Shown: piece by piece, positions 1 to 9,967 of the stretch
Numbering within the stretch: position 1 is the stretch's first letter
Layout of the letters: each line of letters begins with the position of its first letter
Source of the DNA: Streptomyces diastatochromogenes
GTDB taxonomy: Bacteria > Actinomycetota > Actinomycetes > Streptomycetales > Streptomycetaceae
Reading direction: 5' to 3'
Length of the DNA stretch: 64,000 nucleotides
NCBI GenBank assembly: GCA_026913215.1
Contig: JAPTYK010000001.1
Location: forward strand, 6,758,001-6,822,000
Position numbers and translations under genes: made by a program
Notes under the pieces: model-generated
What the model was told of the DNA's origin: nothing
What the model saw: the letters and a program-made list of their open reading frames with translations, nothing else
Databases searched by the model: none

Positions 1-1
1 C

Positions 2-2028
2 GTGTGGAACCCGGCCGACTACGCCCTGCCGGACTCCCGGTACTTCGTGCCGGTCCAGAACAGGGCCACCGGAACGGACACCCGGGCACTGGTGGCGTTC
101 GGGACGCGGACCCGGGGCACCTGTCCCGGCGGTGTGGCGTGTCCGGACACGCTGGCCACACAGGCTCAGGTGGGCACCACCTTCGGGCTGGCCTACGACA
201 GGTACCGCACCCGGCTGTTCCAGAGCGCGTTCGCCCGCCGGTTCGCCCCGTACGGGCCGGAGGGCCCCGGCGCGATCTACACGGTGCCGGTGAGCGGCTC
301 CGGCGCGCCGAAGCTGTTCGCGCAGGTGCCGGGTGCCGCGGTGACGTCGCACGACACCGCCGACATGAACAAGGACCCGGGATTCACCGACGCGCCGGGC
401 AAGGAGAGCATCGGCGGCCTCGCCCTGTCGGAGGACGGCTCCACCCTGTACGCGGTGAACCTGCTGACCCGCAGCCTCGTGAGCTTCGACGCGACAGGGG
501 CCACCGCCCCGGCGCCCGGGGCGACGACGCCCATCCCGGACCCGGGATGCGCGAGCCCCGGTGACTGGCGGCCCTTCGGCCTCGACGTCCACGACAACAC
601 GCTGTACGTCGGCGGTGTGTGCAGCGCGGAGAGCACACAGCAGCGCACGGACCTCAAGGCCGTCGTCTACGCCTACGACGGCGATCGGTTCACCACGGTG
701 CTGACCCACACGCTCACCGACAAGCGCGGCACCGTCTTCACCGGTGCGGGCGCCGCTCCCCAGGCCACCCACTGGAACCCGTGGAACACCACCCTGGCCA
801 CGTGGGACGAGCGGAAGGCGGGCAACGCCTTCATCGATCCGCAGCCGGAACTCGCCTCCCTCGCCTTCGGCCGCGACGGCTCGATGGTCCTGGGCTTCCG
901 CGACCGGTTCATGGACGTGCTCAGCGCCAAGGGACTCGACCCCCGCCCGGGGAACAACACGCCGGAACTCGGCATGTCCGGCGGCGACATCACCATGGCC
1001 TGCGCCGTTCCCACCGGCGGATACGCGTGGGAAGGCACCGGAAACTGCCCCAACCACGCCACCCCCACCAACAACGGCGGCCAGGACGCCGATGTCGTCG
1101 AGTACTTCCCCGGCGACTTCTTCCAGGGCCCGCACCAGGAGAACGCGCTGGGCTCCGTGGCCTACATCCCGCAGCAGGACTGGGTCGTCAGCACGGAGTT
1201 CGACCCGACCGTCAACATCGAGACGGCCGGCACCGGTTACCACCACATCACGACCGGCGAGGGCCCGGGCAACGCCCCGAACACCAACGCGTACCAGTTC
1301 GTCGGCCAGGAACAGAACGGGTTCGGCAAGGCCGGCGGACTCGGCGACATCGCCTACGCGGCGGCGAACGCCCCCGTCCAGATCGGCAACCTCGTCTGGT
1401 TCGACGGCGACCACAACGGAATCCAGGACCCGGGGAACCACTGCTGCCCAAGGCGACCGTCAACCTGCTGGACGCGGACGGCAAGCAGGTCGCCACGACC
1501 AGGACCGATGACGCCGGCGAGTACTACTTCGGCGGGGTCGGCGCCGCGTACCAGCTCGTCCCCGGCGCGAAATACACGGTGCAGTTCAACGTGTGCACCG
1601 CGGACACCAGCGGGGTGCCGAGGCAACCCGCCGCGGACAGGCTGCGGTTCACGCTCACGCGAGCCGGCTCCGACCGGACGCACGACTCCAACGTGACACC
1701 GCCGACCACCGGACGGTTGTGCAACGGCTACGCGACCGTCACCGCACCGGACAAGCCGGGCGGCGTCAATCACACGATCGACGCAGGCGTCTACATCCCG
1801 AAGGGGAAGCCGAAGCCGACCACGAAGCCGAGCTCACCGCCCGACTCCACACCGCCTCCGCACACGCCGCCCCCCAACAAGCCGGGCCCGAACGGCGGGG
1901 ACCCGGGTTCGCTGGCACACACCGGTCCGTCCGGGGTGACGCAGACGATCGGCTTCGTCGGTCTGCTGCTGGGCGCGGGCCTGGCCGTCACGTTCATGAG
2001 CCGGAAACGCAGCCCCCGGAAACACTGA
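2..2028 (+). CDS. Cell-wall-anchored (LAXTG) surface protein with SdrD B-like domain, 5' truncated, one frameshift
   Basis: The gene enters from the left edge, so its start and signal peptide are missing. The first ~450 residues look like a secreted beta-propeller-like protein (repeats such as GGLALSEDGSTLYAVN). A collagen-binding SdrD B-like domain follows, recognisable from QIGNLVWFDGDHNGIQDPG. The frame breaks there at the G run near 1436, and the domain resumes in the next frame as ATVNLLDADGKQV and DDAGEYYFGG. The tail is a Pro/Thr/Lys-rich wall spacer, then LAHTG near 1911, a hydrophobic segment and a basic RKR end. This is the layout of a sortase E type substrate in Streptomyces, so the protein is expected to be linked to peptidoglycan. 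Its ligand is unknown. One missing G restores a single reading frame. Confidence 0.85.
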
Positions 2029-2053
2029 ACGAACCGAACAACAGTGATCTGAT

Positions 2054-2089
2054 CTGCCCGACCGCGGTCCGAATGGCGCGGTCGGGCAG
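2054..2089 (+). terminator. Intrinsic-type terminator hairpin
   Basis: A perfect 13-bp inverted repeat (CTGCCCGACCGCG / CGCGGTCGGGCAG, 10-nt loop) begins 25 bases after the stop of the surface protein. There is no U tract, as is usual in Streptomyces. It separates that gene from the next one. Confidence 0.75.
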
Positions 2090-2135
2090 TCTGCGTCCGC
2101 GTGACGCGGGTGAACCGAGAGGGTGGGGAAGCAGA

Positions 2136-2945
2136 GTGTCCACGTCGAGCCGTGTACGGAGCGGGAGATCCCAGCAGGCACGGCCGGGCCGGGCGACCGG
2201 CCGGCGCCGATGGTCACGGCCGCGCCGTGCGGCCGTCTGCGTCGCCGCGGCAGCCGTCGCGGCGGGCGCCGCGTTCCTGCTCACCGGAGGCGGCTCCGAG
2301 CCCACAGGTCCGCGCGCACTGACCTCGGACGAGGCGAACCGGTTGGCGATCACGCGGTTCCGCAACTACGAGGCGCGCGGCCGCGCGGTGACGATCACCG
2401 TGCCGGGCACCGCCGGTGGGCTGGTCGTCACCGGATCCGTCGACTACCGGGCCGGGGTCGGTTACGGCGTGGTCCACGGCACCGGGCGCGACACGTCCAG
2501 CGAAGGACTGATCGAGTGGACGGCCGGCTCGGTGTTCGTCCACCCGATGGCGAACGCCCCGGCGTACGCCCCCGCCTCGCCGCCCCGCACGGGCTGGTAC
2601 CGCCGTCCGCTGCAGTCCTCCGGCAGCTCGCTGGACAGTTCGCTGACCATCGCGCTCGGCCTCGGCGACGACCGGCCGGACAACGCCGAACTGCTGCCGC
2701 AGAACGGCGCCGCCTGGTGGGGGAGAGACCGGGTGGACGGGCATCCGGTGGACGTCATGACCGGGCCGTCCTTCCCCGGCCGTGCCGACACGGCGGGCAG
2801 CGTGCGCTACTGGGTGGGCGCGGACGGCACGATGTACCGGGTCCGCGTCCACGTCGGGTCCGCGCCCCAGCCGGTGGACATCGCGTTCGACACCCAGAAG
2901 TTCCTGCCGGTCACGCCGGTCCCCGGAGTCACCCCGAAGAAGTAG
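2136..2945 (+). CDS. Membrane-anchored protein of unknown function
   Basis: An intact 269-residue protein. The GTG at 2136 was chosen because a GGTGGGGA-type ribosome site lies just upstream and earlier in-frame sequence belongs to the terminator region. A basic N-terminus rich in Arg (residues 5-30) is followed by one hydrophobic helix (AAVCVAAAAVAAGAAFLL), then an extracellular domain of about 215 residues. The exported part alternates beta-like segments (GGLVVTGSVDYRAG, VGYGVVHGTG, GSVRYWVGADGTMYRVRVH), which recalls LolA/LppX-type lipid-binding folds. I cannot assign it to that family from sequence alone. There is no lipobox, so it is probably a single-pass membrane protein. Confidence 0.75.
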   Translation: MSTSSRVRSGRSQQARPGRATGRRRWSRPRRAAVCVAAAAVAAGAAFLLTGGGSEPTGPRALTSDEANRLAITRFRNYEARGRAVTITVPGTAGGLVVTGSVDYRAGVGYGVVHGTGRDTSSEGLIEWTAGSVFVHPMANAPAYAPASPPRTGWYRRPLQSSGSSLDSSLTIALGLGDDRPDNAELLPQNGAAWWGRDRVDGHPVDVMTGPSFPGRADTAGSVRYWVGADGTMYRVRVHVGSAPQPVDIAFDTQKFLPVTPVPGVTPKK

Positions 2946-2996
2946 GCCCGGTCAGGGGTCCTCGGGGCGGGCGGGACGCCCGGGGCGCGGAGGCGC

Positions 2997-4344
2997 TCAG
3001 GACGTCCGCACCCGCGCACCCGCGGCGAGCAGGGACGCCGACGGCAGCGGGACGCCCGCCAGGTCCGGCAGGTCCGGCACGGCCGGGACGACGGTGGCGC
3101 CCGTGGTGAGGGCGTGGGGAACTGCGGCTGCGGAGCGGGCACCGCCACCTCGGTGAACGGGATGCCGCCGGGGCCGTCGGCACCGCCCACCGGCCGCCCG
3201 GTGAGAGCGTCGTGGACGGCAGGGGGCAGGAGGCCGTGGTCGCGAGCCGGGCGGGCACCGTGGTCCGCAGCTCGTTGCCGCGCAGGCAGTTGCCCCGTCC
3301 CCGTGCCGCGGTGGGGAACGTCCAGCCGACGTCGACGCTGTTGCCGGTGAAGGTGTTGTCCGTGATCTGGTTGCCGACCGCGGGGAGGTCGGCGGTCGCG
3401 GTGATCACCAGCCCCGCGTTGCTGTGCCCGGCGACGCGGTTGCGGACGAACCGGTTGTCGCTGCCGCCGTCGACGCCGATGCCGATGCCCCACCCGCCGT
3501 CGGCCTGCTGCGGGGTGGCCCGCTGCTGGTTGGCGGCGATCAGGTTGCCCGCGATGACGGCGCCCTGCTGGGGGAGCAGCTTCTCCTGGTGGTCGGAGCC
3601 GGTGGTCAGACCGACCCGGTTGCCGACCAGGCGGTTGCCGACCACGTACATGTCCCCGCCGGCGTTGGTGCCTTCGTAACCGACCGCGTTGAGTTCGGCG
3701 ATGTTGTCCCGCACCACGATGCGGCAGGGTTTGCACTGTCCGACGTAGATCCCCGAGTCCGCGCCGCCCGACGCGTAGGAGTGCTCGATGACGCCGTCCT
3801 GGGCGGAGAACGCGTAGATGCCGTACAGCCCGTTGTGGGTCGCGGTCACGTGCGAGACCAGGAACGACTTGAGGAAGGTGACGGGCTCGTCACCGGTGTC
3901 GTAGCCGCCGCCGTGCCCCGGCAGCCCGGCCGCCGCGGCCTTCGCCGAACCGGTGACCAGCACGCCGTTCTGCGTGTTGTTCCGTACGGTCAGGTTCTCC
4001 ACGGCCACCCCGGGAGCCGCGACGACGACGCCGTTCGGCTGCCGCAACCGTCCGTCGATGACGACCTGGTCCCGGGACTCGCCCCGAAGGGTGACGCGAG
4101 GCGTGGAGACCTTCACCGACTCGTGGTACTCGCCCGGAGCGACCAGGACCAGGTCACCGGGGTGCGCCAGCGACATCGCGGCCGAGATCGTCGGGGCGTC
4201 GCCGGGGACCCGGATCGTCACCTGCGCACCGCTCGGTCGCCGGCCTTTGCCCGATCCGTCGTCACCGCCGCCGTCCCCGCAGCCGGTCACGAGCGTCAGC
4301 GTGCCCAGTACCGTCGCCAGCACGCGAAGAGCTAATCGAGGCAT
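2997..4344 (-). CDS. Secreted right-handed beta-helix lipoprotein with a TTA codon, two frameshifts
   Basis: The N-terminus has a short hydrophobic signal ending in a lipobox (LVTGC), so this is a predicted lipoprotein. The body carries NosD/pectate-lyase-like parallel beta-helix repeats: IRVPGDAPTISAAM, PGEYHESVKVS, GVAVENLTVRNNTQNGV, HNGLYGIYAF, GGADSGIYVGQ and NRFVRNRVAGHSN. Such proteins often bind or cleave polysaccharide, but no catalytic residues can be named. Frames shift at the G runs near 3222 and 3116; after both, a C-terminus ending AAGARVRTS is read to the stop at 2997. The ATG at 4344 (MPRLALRV) was chosen; an in-frame ATG at 4353 is possible. Leu-4 is TTA (plus-strand 4333-4335), a rare codon that depends on bldA tRNA. 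Confidence 0.8.
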
Positions 4345-4435
4345 GATCCCCATTCTGGCATGACACCACCCAATTCCACTCCGAAAACGGAAGGTTGACC
4401 CACACATACGATTCCGGTGTGGCACTCTGCACTCC

Positions 4436-5584
4436 ATGCACCGAGCCGACTCCCGTCCGTCACGCCGCGCGTTCATCGGTGTCGCCGGGGCCGTGGCGAC
4501 CACCGGGCTCACCGCGGGGTGCGAATCGCCCGAGGACCGGCCGAGTCGGCCCCTTCCCCGCGTCGGGCGCACAGGTGTCGCCGACCGGCCGCCACCAGGC
4601 GGGCATCACCCTCCCGCAACCGGCCCAGCCGAACCTCCTGGCGCTGGTGGCCGACCTCGGCGCCGACGTGGCTCCCGGTCCGTTGCTGGCCGAACTCGGC
4701 CAGGCCGTCCGCGCGCTCGTCGCGGGGACCGACCCACGGCTGCTCGGCCTGCCGCCGGGCGACCTCACCGTGACCGTCGGCGTGGGCCCCGGCTGGTCCG
4801 CACGGCCGGTGCCTCGCTGCCCGGCGCGGTGGACCTGCCCCGGTTCTCCCGCGAGCGGATCGCGCCGCGCGCCCGGGGCGGCGACCTGCTGATCCAGATC
4901 TGCGCCGGTGACGCGCTGCTCCTCCCGGTCGTCGCCGCCGCGCTCCTGGCCCAGGCCGGAGACCGCGTCCACGAACGCTGGCGGCAGTCCGCCCGCCGTG
5001 GTGCGAACGTGCCCGTCGGCGACGGTCTGACCGCGCCCCGCAACCCGCTCGGTTTCATCGACGGCATCGTGGGACCGCACACGAGCGCCGAGCAGCAGCG
5101 CGACCTGTGGCTGGCCGGTCCTCCCTCGGTCGCCGGCGGCACCCTTGCCGTACTGCGGCACATGGAACTCGACCTGTCGCGGTTCGCCGCCCTCTCCGTG
5201 CCCGAACAGGAGGCGGTCTTCGGACGCCGCCGTGCCGACGGCGTCCCCCTGTCGGGCGGCCCCGTCGCGTCGGGCCCGGACCTCGGGGCCAAGACGCCGG
5301 ACGGACGCTATCTCGTCCCCGCGGACGCCCACGTGCGCAGAGCGAACCCCGCCGTGGTCGGCACCGGCCTCATGCTCCGCCGCTCCTACAGCACCGACGC
5401 CCCCGCCCCCGGCCTGCTCTTCATCAGCTTCCAGAACGACCTGCGGACCTTCACCGCCACCCTCGCCCACATGGAAACCTCCGACGCGCTGCTGAGCTTC
5501 ACCACCACGACCGCCAGCGCGACCTTCCTGATCCTCCCCGGTTTCGACCGCCAACGCCCGCTCGGCTCCCAGCTGTTCGGCTGA
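4436..5584 (+). CDS. Tat-exported DyP-type heme peroxidase, two compensating frameshifts
   Basis: The protein starts with a twin-arginine signal (SRRAFIGVAG) and an Ala/Gly-rich hydrophobic stretch ending at a Cys, so it is exported folded. The middle (about 4557-4789) is read in another frame (QVSPTGRHQAGI, LLALVADLGADVAPGP); the frame returns at the C run near 4787. The catalytic signature GFIDGIVG (GxxDG, distal Asp) is present at 5051-5074, and DAHVRRANP supplies the probable proximal heme His. The C-terminal fold (GLLFISFQNDLRTF) is typical of EfeB/DyP peroxidases. The protein oxidises dyes and phenols with peroxide, and EfeB-like members take part in iron uptake, but no efeU or efeO lies beside it. 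The C-terminus lacks an encapsulin-targeting peptide. Confidence 0.9.
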   Translation: MHRADSRPSRRAFIGVAGAVATTGLTAGCESPEDRPSRPLPRVGRTGVADRPPPGGHHPPATGPAEPPGAGGRPRRRRGSRSVAGRTRPGRPRARRGDRPTAARPAAGRPHRDRRRGPRLVRTAGASLPGAVDLPRFSRERIAPRARGGDLLIQICAGDALLLPVVAAALLAQAGDRVHERWRQSARRGANVPVGDGLTAPRNPLGFIDGIVGPHTSAEQQRDLWLAGPPSVAGGTLAVLRHMELDLSRFAALSVPEQEAVFGRRRADGVPLSGGPVASGPDLGAKTPDGRYLVPADAHVRRANPAVVGTGLMLRRSYSTDAPAPGLLFISFQNDLRTFTATLAHMETSDALLSFTTTTASATFLILPGFDRQRPLGSQLFG

Positions 5585-5605
5585 TCCCGCTCCGCCGCTG
5601 CGGCG

Positions 5606-7094
5606 CTAGAGCTTCCTCGCTGTCGAGCCGCTGTCCACCCCCGCCATGACCGTTCCCCCGACGGCGAGATTGCAGCCATGAATGCCCACGGCGGGGACGG
5701 GTTTGACGCTCATGGAGAGGGAGGCCTGTCCGAGATGGACGAACATCCCGTAGCCGAACACCACATGGCCCTTGATCGAGCCGCCGTGATGGAACACGAA
5801 GCTCCCGTCGGCGCTGGTCTCCAGCACTCCCTTGCCGTCGTGGCTGACCTTCATCCCTCCCAGGAGAGTGAGCAGACCCTTCACACGGGCGGTGTCGGTC
5901 CGCAGGTCGGTCAGGGAAGCCTTGTACGCGTCGATGGCGCCCCCGCCGTCGTTCTTGCGGACGTCGACGCCGTCCTGCGTGAACCCGATCCAGCCCTTCT
6001 CGTGGGCACGGTCCCCGACCCACGGGGCGTTCACGCCCTCCTCCGCGTCGACCCGGGCGGCCGTGAGGACACCCGGAGTGGCGTCATGGCCGTGGTAGAC
6101 GTTGACACCGCGGTCCGGGAAGGTGATCCAACCGGCGCTGTCGGTGGGCCCCTGGACCACACGGGTGGTGACGTCGTCGGCCGTTACCGTTCCCAGGCCG
6201 CCGTCCGGCCGGTGGACCTCCGCGCCGTTCGCGGCGAAGGTGACCCGGCCCCTGTTCGCCGTCCCCTCCACCCACGGAGTGCGCACCCCGTTGTCGAACT
6301 CGGGGACGGTCGCGTGGACGGTGGTGGTGAGGAAGTACCCCTCCTGCGCCTGCCCGTTGCCGTCCACGGTCCCGGCCATGAGCGTGTAGGTGGTGCCGCG
6401 CGTCAGGGAGCGGCGGGGTGTGTGACGGTGGGGACCGTACGGTGTGGGCGTGGTCCGTACCGGCGGGTCGACGCGTTCCAGGGCCCCGTCCGGGTAGCGG
6501 ATCCAGTACGTGAGGCTGTCCGGCCCGTCCCAGCGCAGGACGACGTTCTGGCCCGTGCCCACCAGGGACAGATCCGCGCGGAAGTTCTGCGGGACCTGCG
6601 GCGTCTGCTTCACCAGCCCGAGCGTGGTGCCGTAGTAGAAGCCCGTCTGTGTGTACGACGGCGCCTTGTGGTCTCCGCCGTAGGCGAGTTCATGGACCGA
6701 CACGGTGGCCAGGCCCGCCCGGTCGGAGACCGGGATGTTCTCCAGCTTCAGGACCAGGTGCTCCTGCGCCGGGAACGTCATCTCCTGCCCGCGGGGCCGA
6801 GGCCCGGAAGCGGCCATCGCTCGCGGAGTACAGCCTGAAGCCCGGGGCGACCTCACCGGGCTGTGGCTGGTAGCTCCTGGTGGGGATGCTCGCGGTGATC
6901 CCCGCGGCGTTGTCCGTCAGGTCGCCGCTGCCGCTGCCGATGGGGATCAGGACGTCGATGTGGGTCCATTTGACGTTGGCCAGGTGCGGGTTGGAGACGA
7001 TCAGGTACACCGTCCCCGTCGATGGCGCTCCAGGGCGTGAGGCCTGGAGTGATGTGGGGTCCGTGAGGATCTCGTAGTGCAGCAAGGACGGCAC
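5606..7094 (-). CDS. Uncharacterised beta-rich protein, one frameshift
   Basis: About 490 residues with no signal peptide or membrane segment. The GTG at 7094 has a GGGAG ribosome site upstream. The N-terminal ~130 residues (SLLHYEILTDPTSL, GTVYLIVSNPHLANVKWTHI, VAPGFRLYSASDGRFRAS) form one domain. After the indel in the G run near 6794, a fibronectin-III-like section follows (NVVLRWDGPDSLTYWIRYPDG, RGTTYTLMAGTVDGNG). The C-terminal half has repeated short units with HRPDGG, VNVYHGHDATPG and HHGGSIKGHVVFGYG. I do not recognise the family. It converges with the DyP gene, 21 bases apart, so the two are not co-transcribed. Confidence 0.65.
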
Positions 7095-7574
7095 GGTGGT
7101 TTCTCCCTACCTCGGCGGTGCACACGATGCGGGCAGAAGACGCGGGCGGAAGGCGCGGGTGGAGCTACGGGGTGGAGATACGGGGCTGGGCACGGGCGGT
7201 GCCGGACCGGTTCCGTTCAGACCTTCGGGGCCACGGGTCCCGCCCCCGGGGGGGCTTGGCGCCGGCAGACCCGTCGACAGTAAGCAGCCTGCCCCCTTCG
7301 TATCCCGGCTTCCTCCGGCTTTGTCCCGAATCGGCCCCCTCCTGACCGGAACCCCACCACGGGAAAGCCGTCCAAGGGCGCCTGTTCGTCGGGGGGAGAG
7401 GAGGCGGGCGTCGAGGGCCGCGTGGAGGGCGTCGGTGCGGGACGGGCCGCGCTCGTACGTCTTCACGAGACGCCGCGGGACCTGGTGGACCGAGCCGTCG
7501 ATCGTGCCCGGGATCGGCTGGGTGTCGGCCCGGCCGCGAGGTCCTGCGGTCGGGCCGACGGGCCGAAGGGGTGC
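7095..7574. other. 480-bp gap with a short coding-like stretch
   Basis: No complete gene can be supported here. On the minus strand about 7400-7530 reads as a protein-like piece with third-position G/C nearly throughout (includes IDGSVHQVPRRLVKTYERG), with a possible GTG at 7466. No start with a ribosome site and no family match was found. The remainder, nearest the GTG of the 5606-7094 gene, is the likely promoter region of that gene, but no clear promoter elements were seen. Confidence 0.3.
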
Positions 7575-7880
7575 CTACCAGGACGACTTGGTGACTCCGG
7601 GGAGGAATCCCGCGTGGGCCTGCTGCCGTGTCCGTACGCGGGAGAGTCCGAACTTGCGCAGGAAGCCGCGGGGGCGGCCGTCCACGCCGTCCCGGTTGCG
7701 GACGCGGGTGGCGCTGGCGTCGCGCGGTTGCCGGCGGAGTTCCTCCAGGGCGGCTGCCCGGTCCGCCGGAGGGGTGGACGGGCGCCGGATGATCTCCTTG
7801 AGCTCGGCCCGGCGGGCGGCGTGGCGCCGGACGACCTCCTTGCGCCGCTCGTTCCGCGCGATCTTGCTCTTCTTCGCCAT
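7575..7880 (-). CDS. rpsN2: 30S ribosomal protein S14, zinc-independent paralogue
   Basis: An intact 101-residue S14. It begins AKKSKIARNERRKEVVRRHA and ends RKFGLSRVRTRQQAHAG, the long form of S14. It lacks the two CxxC pairs of the zinc-binding short form. In actinobacteria this zinc-free copy replaces the zinc form under zinc starvation. Its ATG overlaps the rpmB stop by one base (TGATG), so the two are translationally coupled and presumably under the Zur-like box at 8155. Confidence 0.95.
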   Translation of the reverse strand: MAKKSKIARNERRKEVVRRHAARRAELKEIIRRPSTPPADRAAALEELRRQPRDASATRVRNRDGVDGRPRGFLRKFGLSRVRTRQQAHAGFLPGVTKSSW

Positions 7881-8115
7881 CAGACCTTCCTCCCCGTGCG
7901 CGGATCCGCGCCACCGCGGCCTCGACGCCGATGACGTCGACGGTCTTGACGGCCCTGGCGCTCAGGGTGAGGCGGACGTGGCGCCCCTCGCTGGGCAGCC
8001 AGTAGCGCTTGCGCTGGATGTTGGGGTCGAAGCGCCGTGGCGTGCGCCGGTGCGAGTGGGAGATGGCGTTGCCGAATCCCGGCTTGGCGCCGGTCAGTTG
8101 GCAGTGGGCTGACAT
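7880..8115 (-). CDS. rpmB2: 50S ribosomal protein L28 paralogue, frameshift at the last codons
   Basis: The L28 signature is clear: SAHCQLTGAKPGFGN, ISHSHRRTPRRFDPN and RYWLPSEGRHVRLTLS. The protein should end RIRARGGKV; one base is missing in the GGAGG run near 7892, so as written it reads past the true stop at 7880-7882. The start at 8115 has an AAGGCGG ribosome site. This is the first gene of the minus-strand arm of the zinc-sparing locus. No rpmG (L33) copy lies beside it, although one is often present in this locus. Confidence 0.92.
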
Positions 8116-8154
8116 GGGTGGTGCCGCCTTTCTCGAAGGACGAGCTTGTCGATA

Positions 8155-8171
8155 ATGAAAATCGTTGCCAT
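8155..8171. promoter_or_regulatory. Putative Zur operator between divergent ribosomal-protein operons
   Basis: The imperfect palindrome ATGAAAATCGTTGCCAT lies in an AT-rich island between rpmB2 and rpmE2. By my count TGAAAATCGTTGCCA matches the Streptomyces Zur box TGAAAATGATTTTCA at 11 of 15 positions. TATAGT at 8171-8176 is a good -10 element for rpmE2. Position and gene content are those of a Zur-repressed zinc-sparing locus. Confidence 0.75.
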
Positions 8172-8269
8172 ATAGTACCTGTCGTGGCGCGCCGAGATCG
8201 GCGACTTCCGCGAAGGGCGCCGACGTCGCCCGCTCCCCGCCCGTGTCCCACCGTCGAAAGGTTCCTGCC

Positions 8270-8515
8270 GTGAAGCCCGGCATCCACCCCGCCTACGGGC
8301 CCGTCGTCTTCCGCGACTCCGCCTCCGGCACCTCGTTCCTCACCCGCTCCACCATGACCAGCGACAAGACCGTGGACTGGGAGGACGGCCACACCTACCC
8401 CGTCGTCGACGTGGAGATCTCCTCCGCGAGCCACCCCTACTACACGGGCACGGCCCGGGTCCTCGACACCGCCGGCCGCGTGGAACGCTTCGAGCGCCGC
8501 TACGGAGCCCGCTGA
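8270..8515 (+). CDS. rpmE2: 50S ribosomal protein L31 type B (zinc-free)
   Basis: An intact 81-residue L31. It has the type B features (KPGIHPAYGPVVFRD, VVDVEISSASHPYYTG, RVERFERRYG) and no CxxC zinc ribbon. The GTG at 8270 has GAAAGG nine bases upstream. Type B L31 replaces the zinc-binding L31 when zinc is scarce, which frees zinc. Its TGA overlaps the ATG of the CobW-like gene, so the two are coupled. The ~90-nt leader begins at the Zur-like box. Confidence 0.95.
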   Translation: MKPGIHPAYGPVVFRDSASGTSFLTRSTMTSDKTVDWEDGHTYPVVDVEISSASHPYYTGTARVLDTAGRVERFERRYGAR

Positions 8516-9665
8516 TGGCGTACGAGCGGCAGCTCCCCGTCGTGATCGTCGCCGGGCTCCACTCCGACGCCCGCAAGGAGGTCGTCGACCGCCTCCTGCG
8601 GACCGTGCCGGGGAGCGTGGCACTGCACCACGACCTGGCCTCGGCGCCCGACGGCACCGTCCTCCGTCTCGTCCGCGACGCTTCCGGCCCCGTCTCCAGC
8701 GGTGACGCGCCGCTCGTGAACGACTGCGCGTGCTGCGCGCTGCGCGAGGACCTCGTCCCCGAGCTGGAGCGCATGGCGGACGGCGGCCTGACCCGGCTGG
8801 CCGTCGTCGAACTGTGGGACTCGGTCGAACCGAAGGCCATGGCGGAGGTCATCGCCGGACACGGCGGGGACCGCCTGGTCGTGACGGGCGTGATCACGGC
8901 CGTGGACCCCGCACTCGTCCTGCCGTACCTCGGGAACGGGGACGACCTGGCCGAGGCCGGACTGGCCGCCGCCGCCACCGACCGGCGGACCGTCGGTGAC
9001 ACCTGGGCGCGCCAACTGGAGTACGCCCCCGTCCTCGCCGTGGTCGACAGCGACGGGGCGGACGAGGAGGACCACGCCCTCCTCGCCCAGCTGCACCCCA
9101 CCGCCCGGCGCGTACCGGCCGCATCCGCCGAACTCGCCAGGGCCGCGCTCGCGGGCTTCGACGTCGAGGCCGCCGCGGCCGCCCAGCACCCGGCGTGCGC
9201 GCTGCTGCCCCAGGAGGCGGACGAGGCCGGGGTCGCCACGCTCGTCTGGCGTCGACGACGGCCCTTCCATCCCGAGCGCCTGTACCGGGCACTTGAGGAC
9301 CTGTGCTGCGCGGCGGCCCGGAGCCGTGGCCGGTTCTGGCTCGCCGACCGCCCCGACACCCTGCTCGCCTGGGACGCGGCCGGCGGCGCGCTGTGCGTGG
9401 AGAGCGCCGCCCCTGGCTGGCGTCGCTGCCGGACGCGGCCTGGGAGATGGTTCCTCCCGTACGCCGGGCGGCGGCGGCGCTCGACTGGCATCCCGAGCAC
9501 GGCGACCGCTGCCAGCACCTCGTCTTCACCTCGCCCGGCCTGGACCGGGACGGGCTGGAACGGCTCCTCGACTCCTGCCTGCTGACCGACGCGGAGTACG
9601 CGTCGGGGCCCGAGGCCTGGAAGCGGCTGCCCGCCGCCTTCGCCCCCCTCCTCGACGCCGCCTGA
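8515..9665 (+). CDS. CobW/COG0523-family zinc-associated GTPase-like protein, one frameshift
   Basis: The metal site VNDCACCALRED (CxCC) is the hallmark of COG0523 metallochaperone GTPases. A second half, LVWRRRRPFHPERLYRALED, is the CobW C-terminal domain. The P-loop region (VIVAGLHSDARKEVVD) lacks GxxxxGK[S/T], so GTP binding may be altered, as in the copies next to rpmE2 in other streptomycetes. The frame shifts at the C run 9410-9413; the protein then continues WLASLPDAAWEMVPPV to RLPAAFAPLLDAA. It probably delivers zinc to client proteins during starvation. It lies between rpmE2 and rpsR2 in one operon. Confidence 0.88.
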
Positions 9666-9713
9666 CCGACCCCGCGCCAAGCGAACCCCACGACCACGCA
9701 AGGAGAACCCGCC

Positions 9714-9950
9714 ATGGCTCGACGCCCCGAACCCCGCAAGCCCGCCAGGCCCCGCCCCAACCCGCTCGACGCGGCCGGCGTCACGTACATCGACTACAAG
9801 GACACCGACCTGCTGCGGAAGTTCCTCTCCGACCGGGGCAAGATCCGCAGCCGGCGCGTCACCCGCGTGACGGCCCGGCAGCAGCGGTCCCTCGCCGCCG
9901 CCGTCAAGAACGCCCGCGAGATGGCCCTCCTGCCGTACGCGAGCCGCTGA
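9714..9950 (+). CDS. rpsR2: 30S ribosomal protein S18, zinc-free paralogue
   Basis: An intact 78-residue S18 with the core VTYIDYKDTDLLRKFLSDRGKI and a conserved C-terminus (QQRSLAAAVKNAREMALLPY). It has no Cys, unlike the zinc-linked S18 form. A strong AAGGAG ribosome site lies at 9700. It is the last gene of the rpmE2-cobW-rpsR2 operon, which ends at a hairpin 18 bases later. Confidence 0.95.
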   Translation: MARRPEPRKPARPRPNPLDAAGVTYIDYKDTDLLRKFLSDRGKIRSRRVTRVTARQQRSLAAAVKNAREMALLPYASR

Positions 9951-9967
9951 CCGCACCGCGCACAGCT

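Noticed and set aside
4436..5584. DyP peroxidase as encapsulin cargo
   Set aside because: It has a Tat signal, its C-terminus (RPLGSQLFG) lacks a cargo-loading peptide, and no encapsulin gene is nearby.
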